NCBI GenBank assembly: GCA_949948985.1
Contig: CATLIG010000011.1
Location: 1 to 55,442 of the forward strand
Origin: an uncultured Clostridia bacterium
GTDB taxonomy: Bacteria; Bacillota; Clostridia; Lachnospirales; CAG-274
Length of the DNA: 55,442 nt
Direction: 5' to 3'
Shown piece by piece: positions 46,544 through 55,367 of the stretch. The translations under genes and the position numbers were made by a program. The notes under the pieces are model-generated. The model searched no databases and was not told where the DNA came from. It saw only the letters and a list, made by a program, of their open reading frames with translations. The stretch's first letter is position 1. Each line of letters opens with the position of its first letter.

Positions 46544-49141
46544 ATGAATATAAAAATAGCCCTTGCCGGAAATCCAAACTGCGGAAAAACCACATTATAT
46601 AATGCCATAACAGGCAGTACAGAATATGTTGGAAACAGACCCGGAGTTACAGTTGAGGAAAAAGAAGCAAAATTAAAATGGAACAAAGAAGTCATTATAA
46701 TGGATTTGCCGGGTATATACTCGCTTTCTCCATATACGTCTGAAGAAGTTATTTCAAGAGAATACATAATTGAGAAAACCCCTGACGTAATTTTAAACGT
46801 TGTGGATGGCTCAAATATAGAAAGAAATCTTTATCTTACAACACAACTTATTGAAACGGGGATTCCTGTTGTAATAGGGCTTAATATGATGGACATAGTC
46901 AATAAAAGCGGAGATGTCATAGATATTTCAAAACTTGAAAAAACGTTAGACTGCCCTGTCATTCCCATTTCCGCGCTTAAAGGAACAGGGTTAAAAGAAG
47001 TTTGTGAAAAAGCTGTAAAAATGGCTGAAAGCAAAAAAACTTCCAATATAAAAATATTCAGTAATAAAATAGAAAATTATATTTCACAAACAAAAGAACT
47101 GATAAAAGATATTGACTTTACAATAAGCAAAAAATGGTTTGCCGTAAAAATATTTGAAAATGATGAGGAAATTATAAAAACTCTGAACCTTAACAATAAT
47201 AAAAAATCAATTCTTGATAATATTATCTCATCAGCGGAGAAAGATTTTGACGATGATACTGAAAGCATAATAACAAATGAAAGATACACATTTATTGAAA
47301 AAACTGTCGCTTCGGCCGTAAAGAAAGGCTCAAAGGAAAAACTGTCATTTTCAGATAAAATCGATAAAATAGTTACAAACAGAATTGCGGCTCTTCCCAT
47401 TTTCGCTGTTGTAATGTTTATTGTATATTATATTTCCGTTACATCTATCGGCTCAGACCTCACCGACTGGGCAAATGACGGAGTATTCGGCGACGGATGG
47501 CATCTTCCGTTTACAACGGAAAAATATAATGAATCCGTTGAGAATTTTGAAAATGCCCAATTAAAAATTGATACGTTTAAATCCGCCGCTTTGGAAAATG
47601 GAATTGACACAGAAGCTTTTGAAGAGCAGATGGAGGCAGAAGAACCCGACATTTCAGTTATTAATGAGTTTATTGAAAAAACAAAGTACATAAAAGCTGA
47701 ACCTATTGACAATAACGCTTTCACCACTGCTGTAAAAGAAAAAGATTTTCCTAAAATCAACATTTTTGTAGCTGCCGCTGAAGCTAATGAAATACCTGCT
47801 GATGTTTTCAAGGAAGAAATAGAGTCTGAAAATCCTAATCAGGAAATAATTAATTCTTTTATAGCAGATACAAAAGATATAGTATCAGAAGAGGTTGATA
47901 ACTTCGCTTTTGTAGAAGCTCTTGAAATTGAAGAACCAAATCCGGAAGAATTCGGTATATGGGTTCCCGGCATTCCTGTTTTGGCTGAATCTGCCCTTGA
48001 TAGCATTAACGCGTCGGAATGGGTAAAAAGTCTTGTTCTTGACGGCATTATAGGCGGAGTCGGAGCTGTATTGGGATTTGTTCCTCAAATTTTAATATTA
48101 TTTTTCCTTTTGGCTATACTTGAGGATTGCGGATATATGGCAAGAATCGCTTTTATCCTTGATAGGATTTTCAGAAAGTTTGGTCTTTCCGGAAAATCAT
48201 TTATCCCCGTTATAGTAGGAACAGGCTGCGGGGTTCCGGGCATAATGGCTTCAAGAACTATTGAAAATAACAATGATAGACGATTAACAATTATGACTAC
48301 AACATTTATACCGTGTGGAGCTAAACTTCCCATTATAGCTCTTATAGCCGGAGCATTATTTAAAAATGCCGGTTGGGTTGCGCCGTCAGCGTACTTTTTA
48401 GGAATTTTCGCTATTATTTTTTCGGGCATAGTTCTTAAAAGATTACAAGCTTTTAAAGGTGATCCCGCACCATTTGTAATGGAACTTCCTGCATATCATT
48501 TTCCTGCTGTAAAAGGTCTTTTTATTCATATGTGGGATAAGGGAAAAGCGTTTATCAAAAAAGCAGGAACAATTATCTTTCTTGCATGTGCCGTTATATG
48601 GTTTTTACAATCGTTTAATTTAAACCTTGAAATGGTTGAAAATGCGGAAGATTCAATGCTGGCGTCTTTAGGTAAAATAATAGCTCCTTTATTCAAGCCT
48701 TTGGGTTTTGGAAACTGGGAAGCATCAGTTGCTACTGTAACAGGACTTGTGGCAAAAGAAAATGTCGTAGGTACATTCGGCGTACTTTATGGAGTTGAGG
48801 ATGTTGCAGAAAACGGTGTTGAATATTGGGCAATGCTTAGAGAAGCTTTTACTCCTGTAACAGCTTACGCATTTCTCGCCTTTAATCTTCTCTGCGCTCC
48901 CTGCTTTGCGGCAATCGGTGCGATAAGACGTGAAATGGCAAGTTTTAAATGGACGGTATTCGCTATTATTTATCAAACATTACTTGCTTATGTTGCAGCT
49001 CTATTAATAAATCTTTGGGGTACAGCAATATGGTTAAATGGAAGCTTTGCTGCTCCTATTATCCTGACAATAATTATAATTGGATTTATTTTGTTTATAT
49101 TTATTAACTCAAGTAAAAAAACTGTTCCCATAACAGCTTAA
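46544..49141 (+). CDS. feoB: FeoB ferrous iron transporter with duplicated extracytoplasmic insert
   Basis: An 865-residue transporter for Fe2+. The N-terminal G-protein domain has GNPNCGKTT (9-17), DLPGIYS (54-60) and NMMD (114-117), then a GDI-like helical region. The first membrane segment (about 282-300) is followed by an unusually long acidic loop (about 325-470), made of two related units of about 64 residues (338-401 and 402-465) sharing the pattern DTFKSAA or NIFVAAA, then INEFIEKTK or INSFIADTK and DNNAF or DNFAF. The core continues at GVGAVLGFVPQILILFFLL with ILEDCGYMARIAFILD and GCGVPGIMASRT. The repeated insert is not part of standard FeoB. Confidence 0.95.
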   Translation: MNIKIALAGNPNCGKTTLYNAITGSTEYVGNRPGVTVEEKEAKLKWNKEVIIMDLPGIYSLSPYTSEEVISREYIIEKTPDVILNVVDGSNIERNLYLTTQLIETGIPVVIGLNMMDIVNKSGDVIDISKLEKTLDCPVIPISALKGTGLKEVCEKAVKMAESKKTSNIKIFSNKIENYISQTKELIKDIDFTISKKWFAVKIFENDEEIIKTLNLNNNKKSILDNIISSAEKDFDDDTESIITNERYTFIEKTVASAVKKGSKEKLSFSDKIDKIVTNRIAALPIFAVVMFIVYYISVTSIGSDLTDWANDGVFGDGWHLPFTTEKYNESVENFENAQLKIDTFKSAALENGIDTEAFEEQMEAEEPDISVINEFIEKTKYIKAEPIDNNAFTTAVKEKDFPKINIFVAAAEANEIPADVFKEEIESENPNQEIINSFIADTKDIVSEEVDNFAFVEALEIEEPNPEEFGIWVPGIPVLAESALDSINASEWVKSLVLDGIIGGVGAVLGFVPQILILFFLLAILEDCGYMARIAFILDRIFRKFGLSGKSFIPVIVGTGCGVPGIMASRTIENNNDRRLTIMTTTFIPCGAKLPIIALIAGALFKNAGWVAPSAYFLGIFAIIFSGIVLKRLQAFKGDPAPFVMELPAYHFPAVKGLFIHMWDKGKAFIKKAGTIIFLACAVIWFLQSFNLNLEMVENAEDSMLASLGKIIAPLFKPLGFGNWEASVATVTGLVAKENVVGTFGVLYGVEDVAENGVEYWAMLREAFTPVTAYAFLAFNLLCAPCFAAIGAIRREMASFKWTVFAIIYQTLLAYVAALLINLWGTAIWLNGSFAAPIILTIIIIGFILFIFINSSKKTVPITA

Positions 49142-49224
49142 AATTCTATATGTTTTAAAATTTTCCTTAAAAATAAAAAAGTGTATTGTATAGTCAATAT
49201 AATTGATTATCGCATTTTTAATCT

Positions 49225-49326
49225 GTAGCGAAGCAATAAAAGAATGAACAATAAATCTTTAATAAATCCTGATGTATTAAGCAATTCTTTTATTGTTTCG
49301 CACTAAAAATTTTGCGAATTGCTATA
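49225..49326 (+). repeat. Family B repeat, intact copy B8
   Basis: TAGCGAAGCAATAAAAGAAT, GAACAATAAATCTTTAATAA, ATCCTGATGTATTAAGCAAT, TCTTTTATTGTTTCGCACTA and AAAATTTTGCGAATTGCTAT: full family B consensus in the feoB-small gene gap. A degenerate family A fragment (TATAGTCAATATAATTGATT, 49189-49208) precedes it. Confidence 0.7.
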
Positions 49327-49342
49327 AAAAGGGAGTGTTAAG

Positions 49343-49489
49343 ATGGGAGATGTAATAGTATGTTTAATAATAACTACCGCCGTTTTCTTTGCTGTAAAAA
49401 GTCTGTTAAAAAATAAAGGCGGATGTAAAGGGTGCGGTGGAAAATGTAACGGATGTGGTTCTTCCTGTAAAAAAAATACATTGTATTAA
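49343..49489 (+). CDS. FeoB-associated Cys-rich membrane protein
   Basis: A 48-residue protein. One membrane segment (GDVIVCLIITTAVFFAVKSL) is followed by a short Cys/Gly-rich tail, GGCKGCGGKCNGCGSSCKK, with five cysteines. Such proteins sit directly after feoB in many Firmicutes and are thought to help iron handling at the membrane. The ATG at 49343 follows GGGAG by seven bases. It lies 201 bases beyond feoB with a family B element between, so it probably belongs to the same regulon. Confidence 0.85.
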   Translation: MGDVIVCLIITTAVFFAVKSLLKNKGGCKGCGGKCNGCGSSCKKNTLY

Positions 49490-49530
49490 AGCAATTCCGG
49501 TATAGACAAAAAAATATTTAATTCTTACCC

Positions 49531-49626
49531 TATAGTAAAATAATATAAACAGATAATGTTTAATAAAAGCGATATCTTAAAGAATTCTTTTATTGTTTAG
49601 CACTAAAAATTTCGCGAATTGCTATA
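49531..49626 (+). repeat. Family B repeat, copy B9
   Basis: TATAGTAAAATAATATAAAC, AGATAATGTTTAATAAAAGC, GATATCTTAAAGAATTCTTT, TATTGTTTAGCACTAAAAAT, TTCGCGAATTGCTATA: the second family B copy downstream of feo, preceded by a family E end (AGCAATTCCGGTATAGACAA, 49490-49509). Confidence 0.65.
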
Positions 49627-49654
49627 TTCTGTAACTGCTAAAATTATCTATAAA

Positions 49655-49817
49655 TTATGGAAATTGCGATAATCGGCGAAAATAATGTCAATTACTTTAT
49701 AATGATTTTATTTTCGCTGGTTTTTTGATGTATTTTATATAATTATGATTAAGATTATAAAAAATATTTTCTAAATTGCTAAAATAGACCTGTTAGGTAA
49801 CCTAACAGGTCTATTTT
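49655..49817. repeat. Family F half-palindrome and family C end pair
   Basis: 49655-49745 has CGGCGAAAATAATGTCAATT and ATGATTTTATTTTCGCTGG, related to the palindrome near 22.9 kb. 49787-49817 is a perfect inverted repeat AATAGACCTGTTAGGT and ACCTAACAGGTCTATTTT, made of two family C ends. The remaining gap to 49974 shows nothing recognisable. Confidence 0.5.
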
Positions 49818-49974
49818 AAAACTTTTATCAAAATAAGTTGCAAATATTAAAAAAAAGTGATATATTGGTAAAAGGAAATTCTAAAAATAAACTTTTTTAT
49901 AAGATTATTCTGTTGTTTTTTCTTGTAAATTTTATAAACTATAAAAAAATCGAATATGGAAGAAGGATTTAAAA

Positions 49975-51288
49975 ATGAAAGAAAAAATCGTCATAATTGT
50001 GTTTTTATTTTTTAATGTAATTGCCGTAAGTATAGGAGCGTTTATTTTTATGGATATTGGATTAAACGACTGGCAATTACCTGATGATATTTCCTCCGAA
50101 CACGAAGAACTCCCAACAACAAAGCTTTATGCCGATTTTTATTTTCTCAGCAAAAAAATAGAATATTCAGACGACTTATATTTAGCAGCCGGAAGAATTT
50201 ATCTTCCTCTGTATGAAACCGTAAAAGCCTTAAACGGTCAGGTATCTGAAAACGATAATGAGTATACTGTAAATCTTGGCTCTAAAAAATTTCTCTTAAA
50301 TAAAAAAGATGATGTTTCATATCCAAAAAAAATTATTAATATAGACAACAAAGATTATATTTCTATGTTTAATCTCTTGGAAAATTCAGATTATAAACCT
50401 GTTTTTAACTCATCAAAAAACAGAATTGATATATTTTATTATCAAAAAAATATTGATAATATCACCCAGAATTACGATAAAAAAAATCCTGCGTATCTCA
50501 GACTGGAGGATATTATGGCAGACGGCATAGACCCCGATGGATACTACAATGATATAGGACTTGAAAAACTAAGAGCAATAGCCGATTATTTATATAATAA
50601 CAATCAAAAATTTTATATAGCGTGGATTCCTTTATATAAAAATCCATCAAAAGGAATAGAAAACAACCTGACAAAAGATTTTAATTTATATAACGCAAGC
50701 TTTTTATATACCCTTGATTATTTAACTCATAAAGGCGGCAAAATAGGTCTTCACGGCTATACGCATCAGTATAATAATGATAAAAGCGCCGATGGCTATG
50801 AATTTGGCAAAAAAACGCCTTTTTCAGATAACGAGTGCGTAAACAGGCTGTTACTGGCAAAAAAGACTGCTGTAGATTTAGGTTATGAAATAAATTTCTT
50901 TGAGTTTCCTCATTACGGTGCGACTAACAATCATCTACGATATGCTGAAAAATACTATAATGTTATTTATCAACAAAATACCGCTGTAAAAAATGAAGGA
51001 AATATTGTTGAATTAACAAAATCTGACGGACGAAAAATCAAATATGTTCCAACCCCCTCCGATTATATTTGCAGCAGATATGACACAGAAGGCATTAATT
51101 CAAGAATAGATACCGCTATAACCAACAGATGGATAGTAAGTTTGTTTTATCACCCTAAAATTGATTTCGATGTTATAAGCACAAAAACGGAAAATAATAC
51201 AAGAATTTGCTCCGTACCTGAAAATTCTTCGGTTTATAAATTAATAGAAAAAATCAATTCAGAAAAACTAACTTTTAATTATTTCTAA
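49975..51288 (+). CDS. DUF2334-like polysaccharide deacetylase, secreted
   Basis: A 437-residue exported protein. An N-terminal signal anchor (IVIIVFLFFNVIAVSIGAFIFM) precedes a copper-amine-oxidase-like N-domain (about 60-145, LAAGRIYLPLYETVKALNGQV). A deacetylase-like domain follows, with YLRLEDIMADGIDPDGYY (Asp of the metal site), IGLHGYTHQYNN (His pair), EINFFEFPHYGATN and SLFYHPKIDFD at the end. It fits the DUF2334 group, predicted to act on extracytoplasmic glycans. ATG at 49975 after GAAGGAT. Ends with a hairpin and stands alone. Confidence 0.8.
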   Translation: MKEKIVIIVFLFFNVIAVSIGAFIFMDIGLNDWQLPDDISSEHEELPTTKLYADFYFLSKKIEYSDDLYLAAGRIYLPLYETVKALNGQVSENDNEYTVNLGSKKFLLNKKDDVSYPKKIINIDNKDYISMFNLLENSDYKPVFNSSKNRIDIFYYQKNIDNITQNYDKKNPAYLRLEDIMADGIDPDGYYNDIGLEKLRAIADYLYNNNQKFYIAWIPLYKNPSKGIENNLTKDFNLYNASFLYTLDYLTHKGGKIGLHGYTHQYNNDKSADGYEFGKKTPFSDNECVNRLLLAKKTAVDLGYEINFFEFPHYGATNNHLRYAEKYYNVIYQQNTAVKNEGNIVELTKSDGRKIKYVPTPSDYICSRYDTEGINSRIDTAITNRWIVSLFYHPKIDFDVISTKTENNTRICSVPENSSVYKLIEKINSEKLTFNYF

Positions 51289-51318
51289 AAAAACTTTTTA
51301 TTTCAACAATTCAAAAAA

Positions 51319-51354
51319 ACTCCGTAAAGAAAAAATATTTTGTTTTTTACGGAA
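51319..51354 (+). terminator. Terminator after the DUF2334-like gene
   Basis: The stem CTCCGTAAA and TTTACGGAA around an A/T-rich loop is followed by TTTTTA. It lies 30 bases beyond the stop. Confidence 0.75.
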
Positions 51355-51358
51355 TTTT

Positions 51359-51452
51359 TATAGTCAATCAACTTGAAAATGGATAAAAGGAAGCGAGATA
51401 AAAATTATTTTTATCCGCCGAAATTATTCATCTTTCAAATTGATTGACTATA
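51359..51452 (+). mobile_element. Family A element, internally deleted copy A5 (94 bp)
   Basis: Ends TATAGTCAATCAACTTGAAA and CAAATTGATTGACTATA. The interior is cut to AAGCGAGATAAAAATTATTT and TATCCGCCGAAATTATTCAT. The central palindrome is missing, as expected for a deletion derivative. Confidence 0.75.
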
Positions 51453-51580
51453 ATAGACTTCTTTCGAAGTGTGAGATTTCGAAAGAAGTATGATAGACCT
51501 GTTTAATAACCTAAGCGATAACGATTAACAAAAGACTTTTTTATTAGAAAAATCAGGCAACGTATAACAGAAAAAGATCT
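51452..51580 (+). repeat. Family D palindrome D4 joined to family C copy C5
   Basis: 51455-51487 is AGACTTCTTTCGAA and TTCGAAAGAAGT with nine bases between, two family D ends face to face. Then ATAGACCTGTTTAATAACCT, AGCGATAACGATTAACAAAA and GACTTTTTTATTAGAAAAAT give the family C left half. A family B end follows at about 51575-51615. Confidence 0.55.
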
Positions 51581-51607
51581 GTTATTTTGCATTAAAAATT
51601 TTGCTGA

Positions 51608-52426
51608 TTACTCTAAATTAAGCCTGTTTTTTAAAATAAAGTTTGTTCCTGCAAAAGTTGCCGCAAACATAATACAATTAGTAATAATTCCTATAATAAA
51701 TACATTCTCCGTAACCCTCGCTCCTGATACAACTACTCTTGCCGCGTTGTGGTCAACAAAACAAATACTATATGCCGAATCAACAAAAAAAATATAAATA
51801 ACACTAATTATCAAAAACGCTGTAAATGCCATTATTTTTCTATGATTTACAAATAGCTGCCCTATAGACAAAGAACAATAAACAATCATTATATTTGAAA
51901 TCTGCTGAGTAATAGCAGCTATAATAAATGTTAAAGTCAAAAATCCTCTGCCGTCTAAAAATAAATACACAACTATTTCATATATGCCTTTAATAGTTTC
52001 TGTAATAGTAACATCATTAATCAAAATAATAACCGATGTAAAGGCGACACCTATTCCCAAAATAAGCCATACAAATGCCACAGCAAGCTTACTTAAAATA
52101 TTTTTCCACGGTTCTACAGGAATTGTATTCATTAAATAACCTACATTTCCAAACATACTGTTGTAAAACCGTTTTACAACAATATAAATAGTTAATATAC
52201 CAACCGCCATAAGTAAAATAATATATATAACCACAAAACTTAAATGAACTGTTTCCGAAAAAGCGTTTCCGGGAAAGGGAACATATATACCCATAAAATG
52301 CAGACTTCCGTAACGGGCTTCAGACATAAATCTGTTTATAAAGCTAAAAAATAAAACAAGAGCGTATAAAAGGAAAAACTTTTTATAAGTAACCTTAAAT
52401 TCATATTTAATCAAAGACCCTAACAT
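51608..52426 (-). CDS. ABC-2 type transporter permease
   Basis: A 272-residue integral membrane protein with six to seven hydrophobic segments. It begins KYEFKVTYKKFFLLYALVLFF, typical of ABC-2 permeases of the YtrC/ABC-2-like group, and includes a large extracytoplasmic loop (FMGIYVPFPGNAFSETV). It overlaps the ATPase gene by seven bases. With the ATPase and a GntR regulator it forms a three-gene operon of the YtrA type, in which a transcription factor controls an ABC exporter of unknown cargo, often cell-wall antibiotic related. Confidence 0.82.
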   Translation of the reverse strand: MLGSLIKYEFKVTYKKFFLLYALVLFFSFINRFMSEARYGSLHFMGIYVPFPGNAFSETVHLSFVVIYIILLMAVGILTIYIVVKRFYNSMFGNVGYLMNTIPVEPWKNILSKLAVAFVWLILGIGVAFTSVIILINDVTITETIKGIYEIVVYLFLDGRGFLTLTFIIAAITQQISNIMIVYCSLSIGQLFVNHRKIMAFTAFLIISVIYIFFVDSAYSICFVDHNAARVVVSGARVTENVFIIGIITNCIMFAATFAGTNFILKNRLNLE

Positions 52427-53121
52427 TTGAATACCTCCCTGAATAAAGAATCAATACTTGTACCACTTTTCTCTCTTATTCTGTCAACATTATCATTAAG
52501 AACAATCTCGCCATTTTTAATAAACACAACATCATCAAGTATATTTTCAATATCGCTTATGAGATGGGTGGAAATAACAACGGCTGCGTTTTCATCATAA
52601 TTGTTTATAATTGTATTTATAACATAATCTCTTGCCGCGGGGTCTACTCCGGCAATAGGCTCATCAAGAAAATATATTTTGGCTTTTCTGCTCATTACCA
52701 TAATAAGCTGAACCTTTTCTTTAGTACCCTTAGACATTTTTTTAAATTTCATATTAACGTCTATATCAAGATTTTTAAGCATATCAAGAGCCTTTTCACA
52801 CTGAAAATCAGAATAAAACGTTTCAAAAAATTTTATAGCGTCAATTACTGTCATAGAATCCTCAAAATAAGTACGCTCCGGCAAATAAGAAATAATAGCT
52901 TTTGTTTCAAGTCCGATATTTTTTTCATCAATTACAATACTTCCTTCCGTTTGTTTCAAAAGGCCTGCGCATATTTTGATAAAAGTTGTTTTTCCGCTTC
53001 CGTTAGGCCCTAAAAGACCAATTATATTTCCTTTTTTAAAAGATAAATCAATTCCTTTAAGGGCTTCTTTTGAACCATATCTTTTTACTAAATTTTTACA
53101 TTCAAGAGCAAATTCTGACAT
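52420..53121 (-). CDS. ABC transporter ATP-binding protein
   Basis: A 233-residue ATPase. Walker A GLLGPNGSGKTTFIK, Q-loop ISYLPERTYF, a degenerate signature KMSKGTKEKVQL (for LSGGQ), Walker B IYFLDEPIAGVDP and switch His in VVISTHLISDIE are all present. The KMSKGTKEK signature with FKKMSKG is typical of this permease-linked family. It lies one base after the GntR regulator's stop and overlaps the permease, so coupling is tight. Confidence 0.93.
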   Translation of the reverse strand: MSEFALECKNLVKRYGSKEALKGIDLSFKKGNIIGLLGPNGSGKTTFIKICAGLLKQTEGSIVIDEKNIGLETKAIISYLPERTYFEDSMTVIDAIKFFETFYSDFQCEKALDMLKNLDIDVNMKFKKMSKGTKEKVQLIMVMSRKAKIYFLDEPIAGVDPAARDYVINTIINNYDENAAVVISTHLISDIENILDDVVFIKNGEIVLNDNVDRIREKSGTSIDSLFREVFKC

Positions 53122-53122
53122 T

Positions 53123-53491
53123 TTATTTCATCTCCCCAAAAATTTTTTGAACATATCGTATAATTTCTTCTTTAGTAAGACCTATACTTTTCATTTTTTC
53201 ATAAAAATCCATAATTTGTTTTTTAGCGAAAGACGCTTTAAGTTCATCAATCATATTTTTATCCTCCGTAATAAATCTGCCGCTTGTACGTTTTGAAAAT
53301 ACAAGTTCATCCTTTTCAAGTTCTTGTAAAGCCCTCTGCATTGTATTAGGATTTACCTTTGCCAATACCGCCATTTCCCTAACAGATAAAAGCTTTTCTC
53401 CGGGTTTATATTCTCCGGAAATAATATTCATTTTAATATACTCAATAATTTGAGTATAAATAGGCTTATCCTTAGAAAATTCCCATATCAC
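53123..53491 (-). CDS. GntR-family (YtrA type) transcriptional regulator
   Basis: A 122-residue regulator. The winged-helix DNA-binding domain occupies residues 1-70: KPIYTQIIEYIKMNIISGEYKPGEKLLSVREMAVLAKVNPNTMQRALQELE is the GntR signature. Only a short helical tail follows, without a ligand-binding domain, as in YtrA proteins. GTG start after GGAGG. It lies first in the operon with an overlapping perfect palindrome in its promoter, so it is probably autoregulated and responds to conditions that relieve repression of the ABC exporter. Confidence 0.93.
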   Translation of the reverse strand: MIWEFSKDKPIYTQIIEYIKMNIISGEYKPGEKLLSVREMAVLAKVNPNTMQRALQELEKDELVFSKRTSGRFITEDKNMIDELKASFAKKQIMDFYEKMKSIGLTKEEIIRYVQKIFGEMK

Positions 53492-53511
53492 AAAATCACC
53501 TCCATTTGTAT

Positions 53512-53535
53512 ATTGTATTAATTACCTAATACAAT
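53512..53535. promoter_or_regulatory. GntR operator palindrome
   Basis: ATTGTATTA-ATTACC-TAATACAAT: perfect nine-base arms separated by six bases. It overlaps the -10 and the start region of the promoter, where a dimer would block transcription. Confidence 0.7.
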
Positions 53536-53562
53536 ATTACAATAAAAACTACATTATGTCAA
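53534..53562 (-). promoter_or_regulatory. Promoter of the GntR-ABC operon
   Basis: Minus strand TTGACA at 53562..53557, 17 bases, TAATAT at 53539..53534. A GTG start with GGAGG follows within 50 bases. Confidence 0.8.
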
Positions 53563-53577
53563 GATAAAATAATAAAA

Positions 53578-53621
53578 AAAAGATTAAAGTTTTTTAAAAT
53601 GTTAAAACTTTAATCTTTTTA
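53578..53621 (-). terminator. Terminator after the GH105 gene
   Basis: AGATTAAAGTTTT and AAAACTTTAATCT pair around a TTAAAATGTT-type loop. On the minus strand the stem runs into eight T residues. It also works on the other strand. Confidence 0.8.
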
Positions 53622-53657
53622 AATAAGTCCATAAACCTATAAAACTTATTTATAAGT

Positions 53658-55286
53658 TTATTTATCATATTTATATCTTATTTCATTATAGGCAAACAAT
53701 AAAGGCCCTAATCCTTTGGCATCATTTTCCGCTTTAGTTTCATTAATATAATATTCATAGGTACCGGGTCTGCTGTCACTTAGACCTGCCACAAGGCAAA
53801 GATTACTTAAAGTCATACTACCATTTTTGTCATTAACATAATTGTCACATACGCCGTCAAAAGCTTTTTCACCATATTCAAAATAGCTTTCATCAATATA
53901 TCCAAGTCTTACAGCTTTCATAATAGAATAAGATATGGCAAGAGTTCCGCTTGTTTCAAGATAATTTCCCTCTCTGCCTCCTTGGTCTACAACCTGATAC
54001 CACATACCTGTATCCTTATCCTGATATTTAATAATAGCGTCAGTGTATTCTTTAAAAATATTAATCATCATAGCTTTTTCTTCCGCCATACTTTCAGGCA
54101 TTTTTTCAATAGTATCCACAAGACTCATAGCGTACCACCCCATAGCTCTAAGCCAAAAACTAGGAGAACGTCCTGTTTCACTGCTTGACCAGCTCTGTTT
54201 TAAACTTTCTGTATAAGCATCGTCATATCCATGATAATAAAGTCCTGTTTTTTCATCTTTCATAGTATTGTATACATTTAAAAACTGATTATATGAATCT
54301 ACACATACTTCTATATCATTAAAAGTATTTCCATACTCCATATAAAAAGGCTGCGCCATATAAAGTCCGTCAAGCCATATTTGTTGGGGATAAGATCCTT
54401 TATGACAGAAATTTCCTTTAACGTTGTATTCTGTTTTCGGTTGACTTGTAAGCTGTTTTTGAAGCAAATCAATAGCTTTTTTATATTTCTCATCACCTGT
54501 TTTTTCATAGAAATAAAACAATGGCTTTCCCGGATTAATATCATCAAGCTTATAACCGCTTCCCGTAGGCGAATATTTAGAACGTGCCGCGGATTGTTCC
54601 GAAGAACCGCTGTAATAAATTATTTCACCCGCTGAGTTTATGAAAAAATCCATATGTTTTTTTGCGTAATCATAATATTTTAAATCACCTGTTCTTTTGT
54701 AAATATCCAAAAATGCCTTAATCATACTTCCGCTTGCGTAATGCCATGTATTTCTTCCCATTTTCTCAACATTCCAGGAAATATCACTATAAGTTACATT
54801 TCCGTTACTATCCACATTGTTTACCATAAGCTCTGATATCATCTTTTCAAGCTTATTAAATCTTTCAGTATTTTCGGCGCTTATATCTCCACCTTCCTCA
54901 GAACTTGTTTCCGTTGTACTTTCAGATGAAGTTTCAGATAAACTTTCAGACTCTGAAGGATTTTCTGCGTCTTCTTTTTTATAAATAACCTCAATTTCAT
55001 AAATTCTTATACTCGAACCGGCTGAATAAAGATATACCCTTTCGCCGTTTCCCATATAATTAAAAACAATTTTTTCAATGTCAGCGCCTGCCGTTTCCTT
55101 TTTTATTTCATTGCCATTTTTATCAGACAGCTGTAAATATCGATTAGAGCCCCCAATAGCAATAACATTTATTATACATTCCCCGTTTGTTTCAAATGAA
55201 ACATTTAACTTCGATTTATCGCCTCCTCCGGAAAACTTAATACAATATTGGTATTCATTGTTATCATACTCTGCTGCACTTTCCAT
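53658..55286 (-). CDS. GH105/GH88-type unsaturated glycuronyl hydrolase, 5' end uncertain
   Basis: A 542-residue frame. Residues about 1-105 form a beta-sandwich, carbohydrate-binding-like N-region (EYQYCIKFSGGGDKSKLNVSF to SSIRIYEIEVIYK). A Ser/Glu-rich linker (about 110-137) follows, then a six-hairpin (alpha/alpha) barrel with QIWLDGLYMAQPFYMEYG, PSFWLRAMGWYAMSLVDTIEKMP and TSGTLAISYSIMKA, diagnostic of unsaturated rhamnogalacturonyl hydrolases acting on pectin fragments. The ATG at 55286 has no ribosome-binding site. The frame stays open to a TAA at 55370-55368 and, beyond it, to the window edge. No signal peptide is seen, so the true start may lie outside. Confidence 0.78.
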   Translation of the reverse strand: MESAAEYDNNEYQYCIKFSGGGDKSKLNVSFETNGECIINVIAIGGSNRYLQLSDKNGNEIKKETAGADIEKIVFNYMGNGERVYLYSAGSSIRIYEIEVIYKKEDAENPSESESLSETSSESTTETSSEEGGDISAENTERFNKLEKMISELMVNNVDSNGNVTYSDISWNVEKMGRNTWHYASGSMIKAFLDIYKRTGDLKYYDYAKKHMDFFINSAGEIIYYSGSSEQSAARSKYSPTGSGYKLDDINPGKPLFYFYEKTGDEKYKKAIDLLQKQLTSQPKTEYNVKGNFCHKGSYPQQIWLDGLYMAQPFYMEYGNTFNDIEVCVDSYNQFLNVYNTMKDEKTGLYYHGYDDAYTESLKQSWSSSETGRSPSFWLRAMGWYAMSLVDTIEKMPESMAEEKAMMINIFKEYTDAIIKYQDKDTGMWYQVVDQGGREGNYLETSGTLAISYSIMKAVRLGYIDESYFEYGEKAFDGVCDNYVNDKNGSMTLSNLCLVAGLSDSRPGTYEYYINETKAENDAKGLGPLLFAYNEIRYKYDK

Positions 55287-55367
55287 TATAGAAAGAGGCT
55301 TATTTGAATCTGTACCTAAACTGTACCCTTTGTCAAGGACATTTTTAAAATTTAGATATAGGGAACA

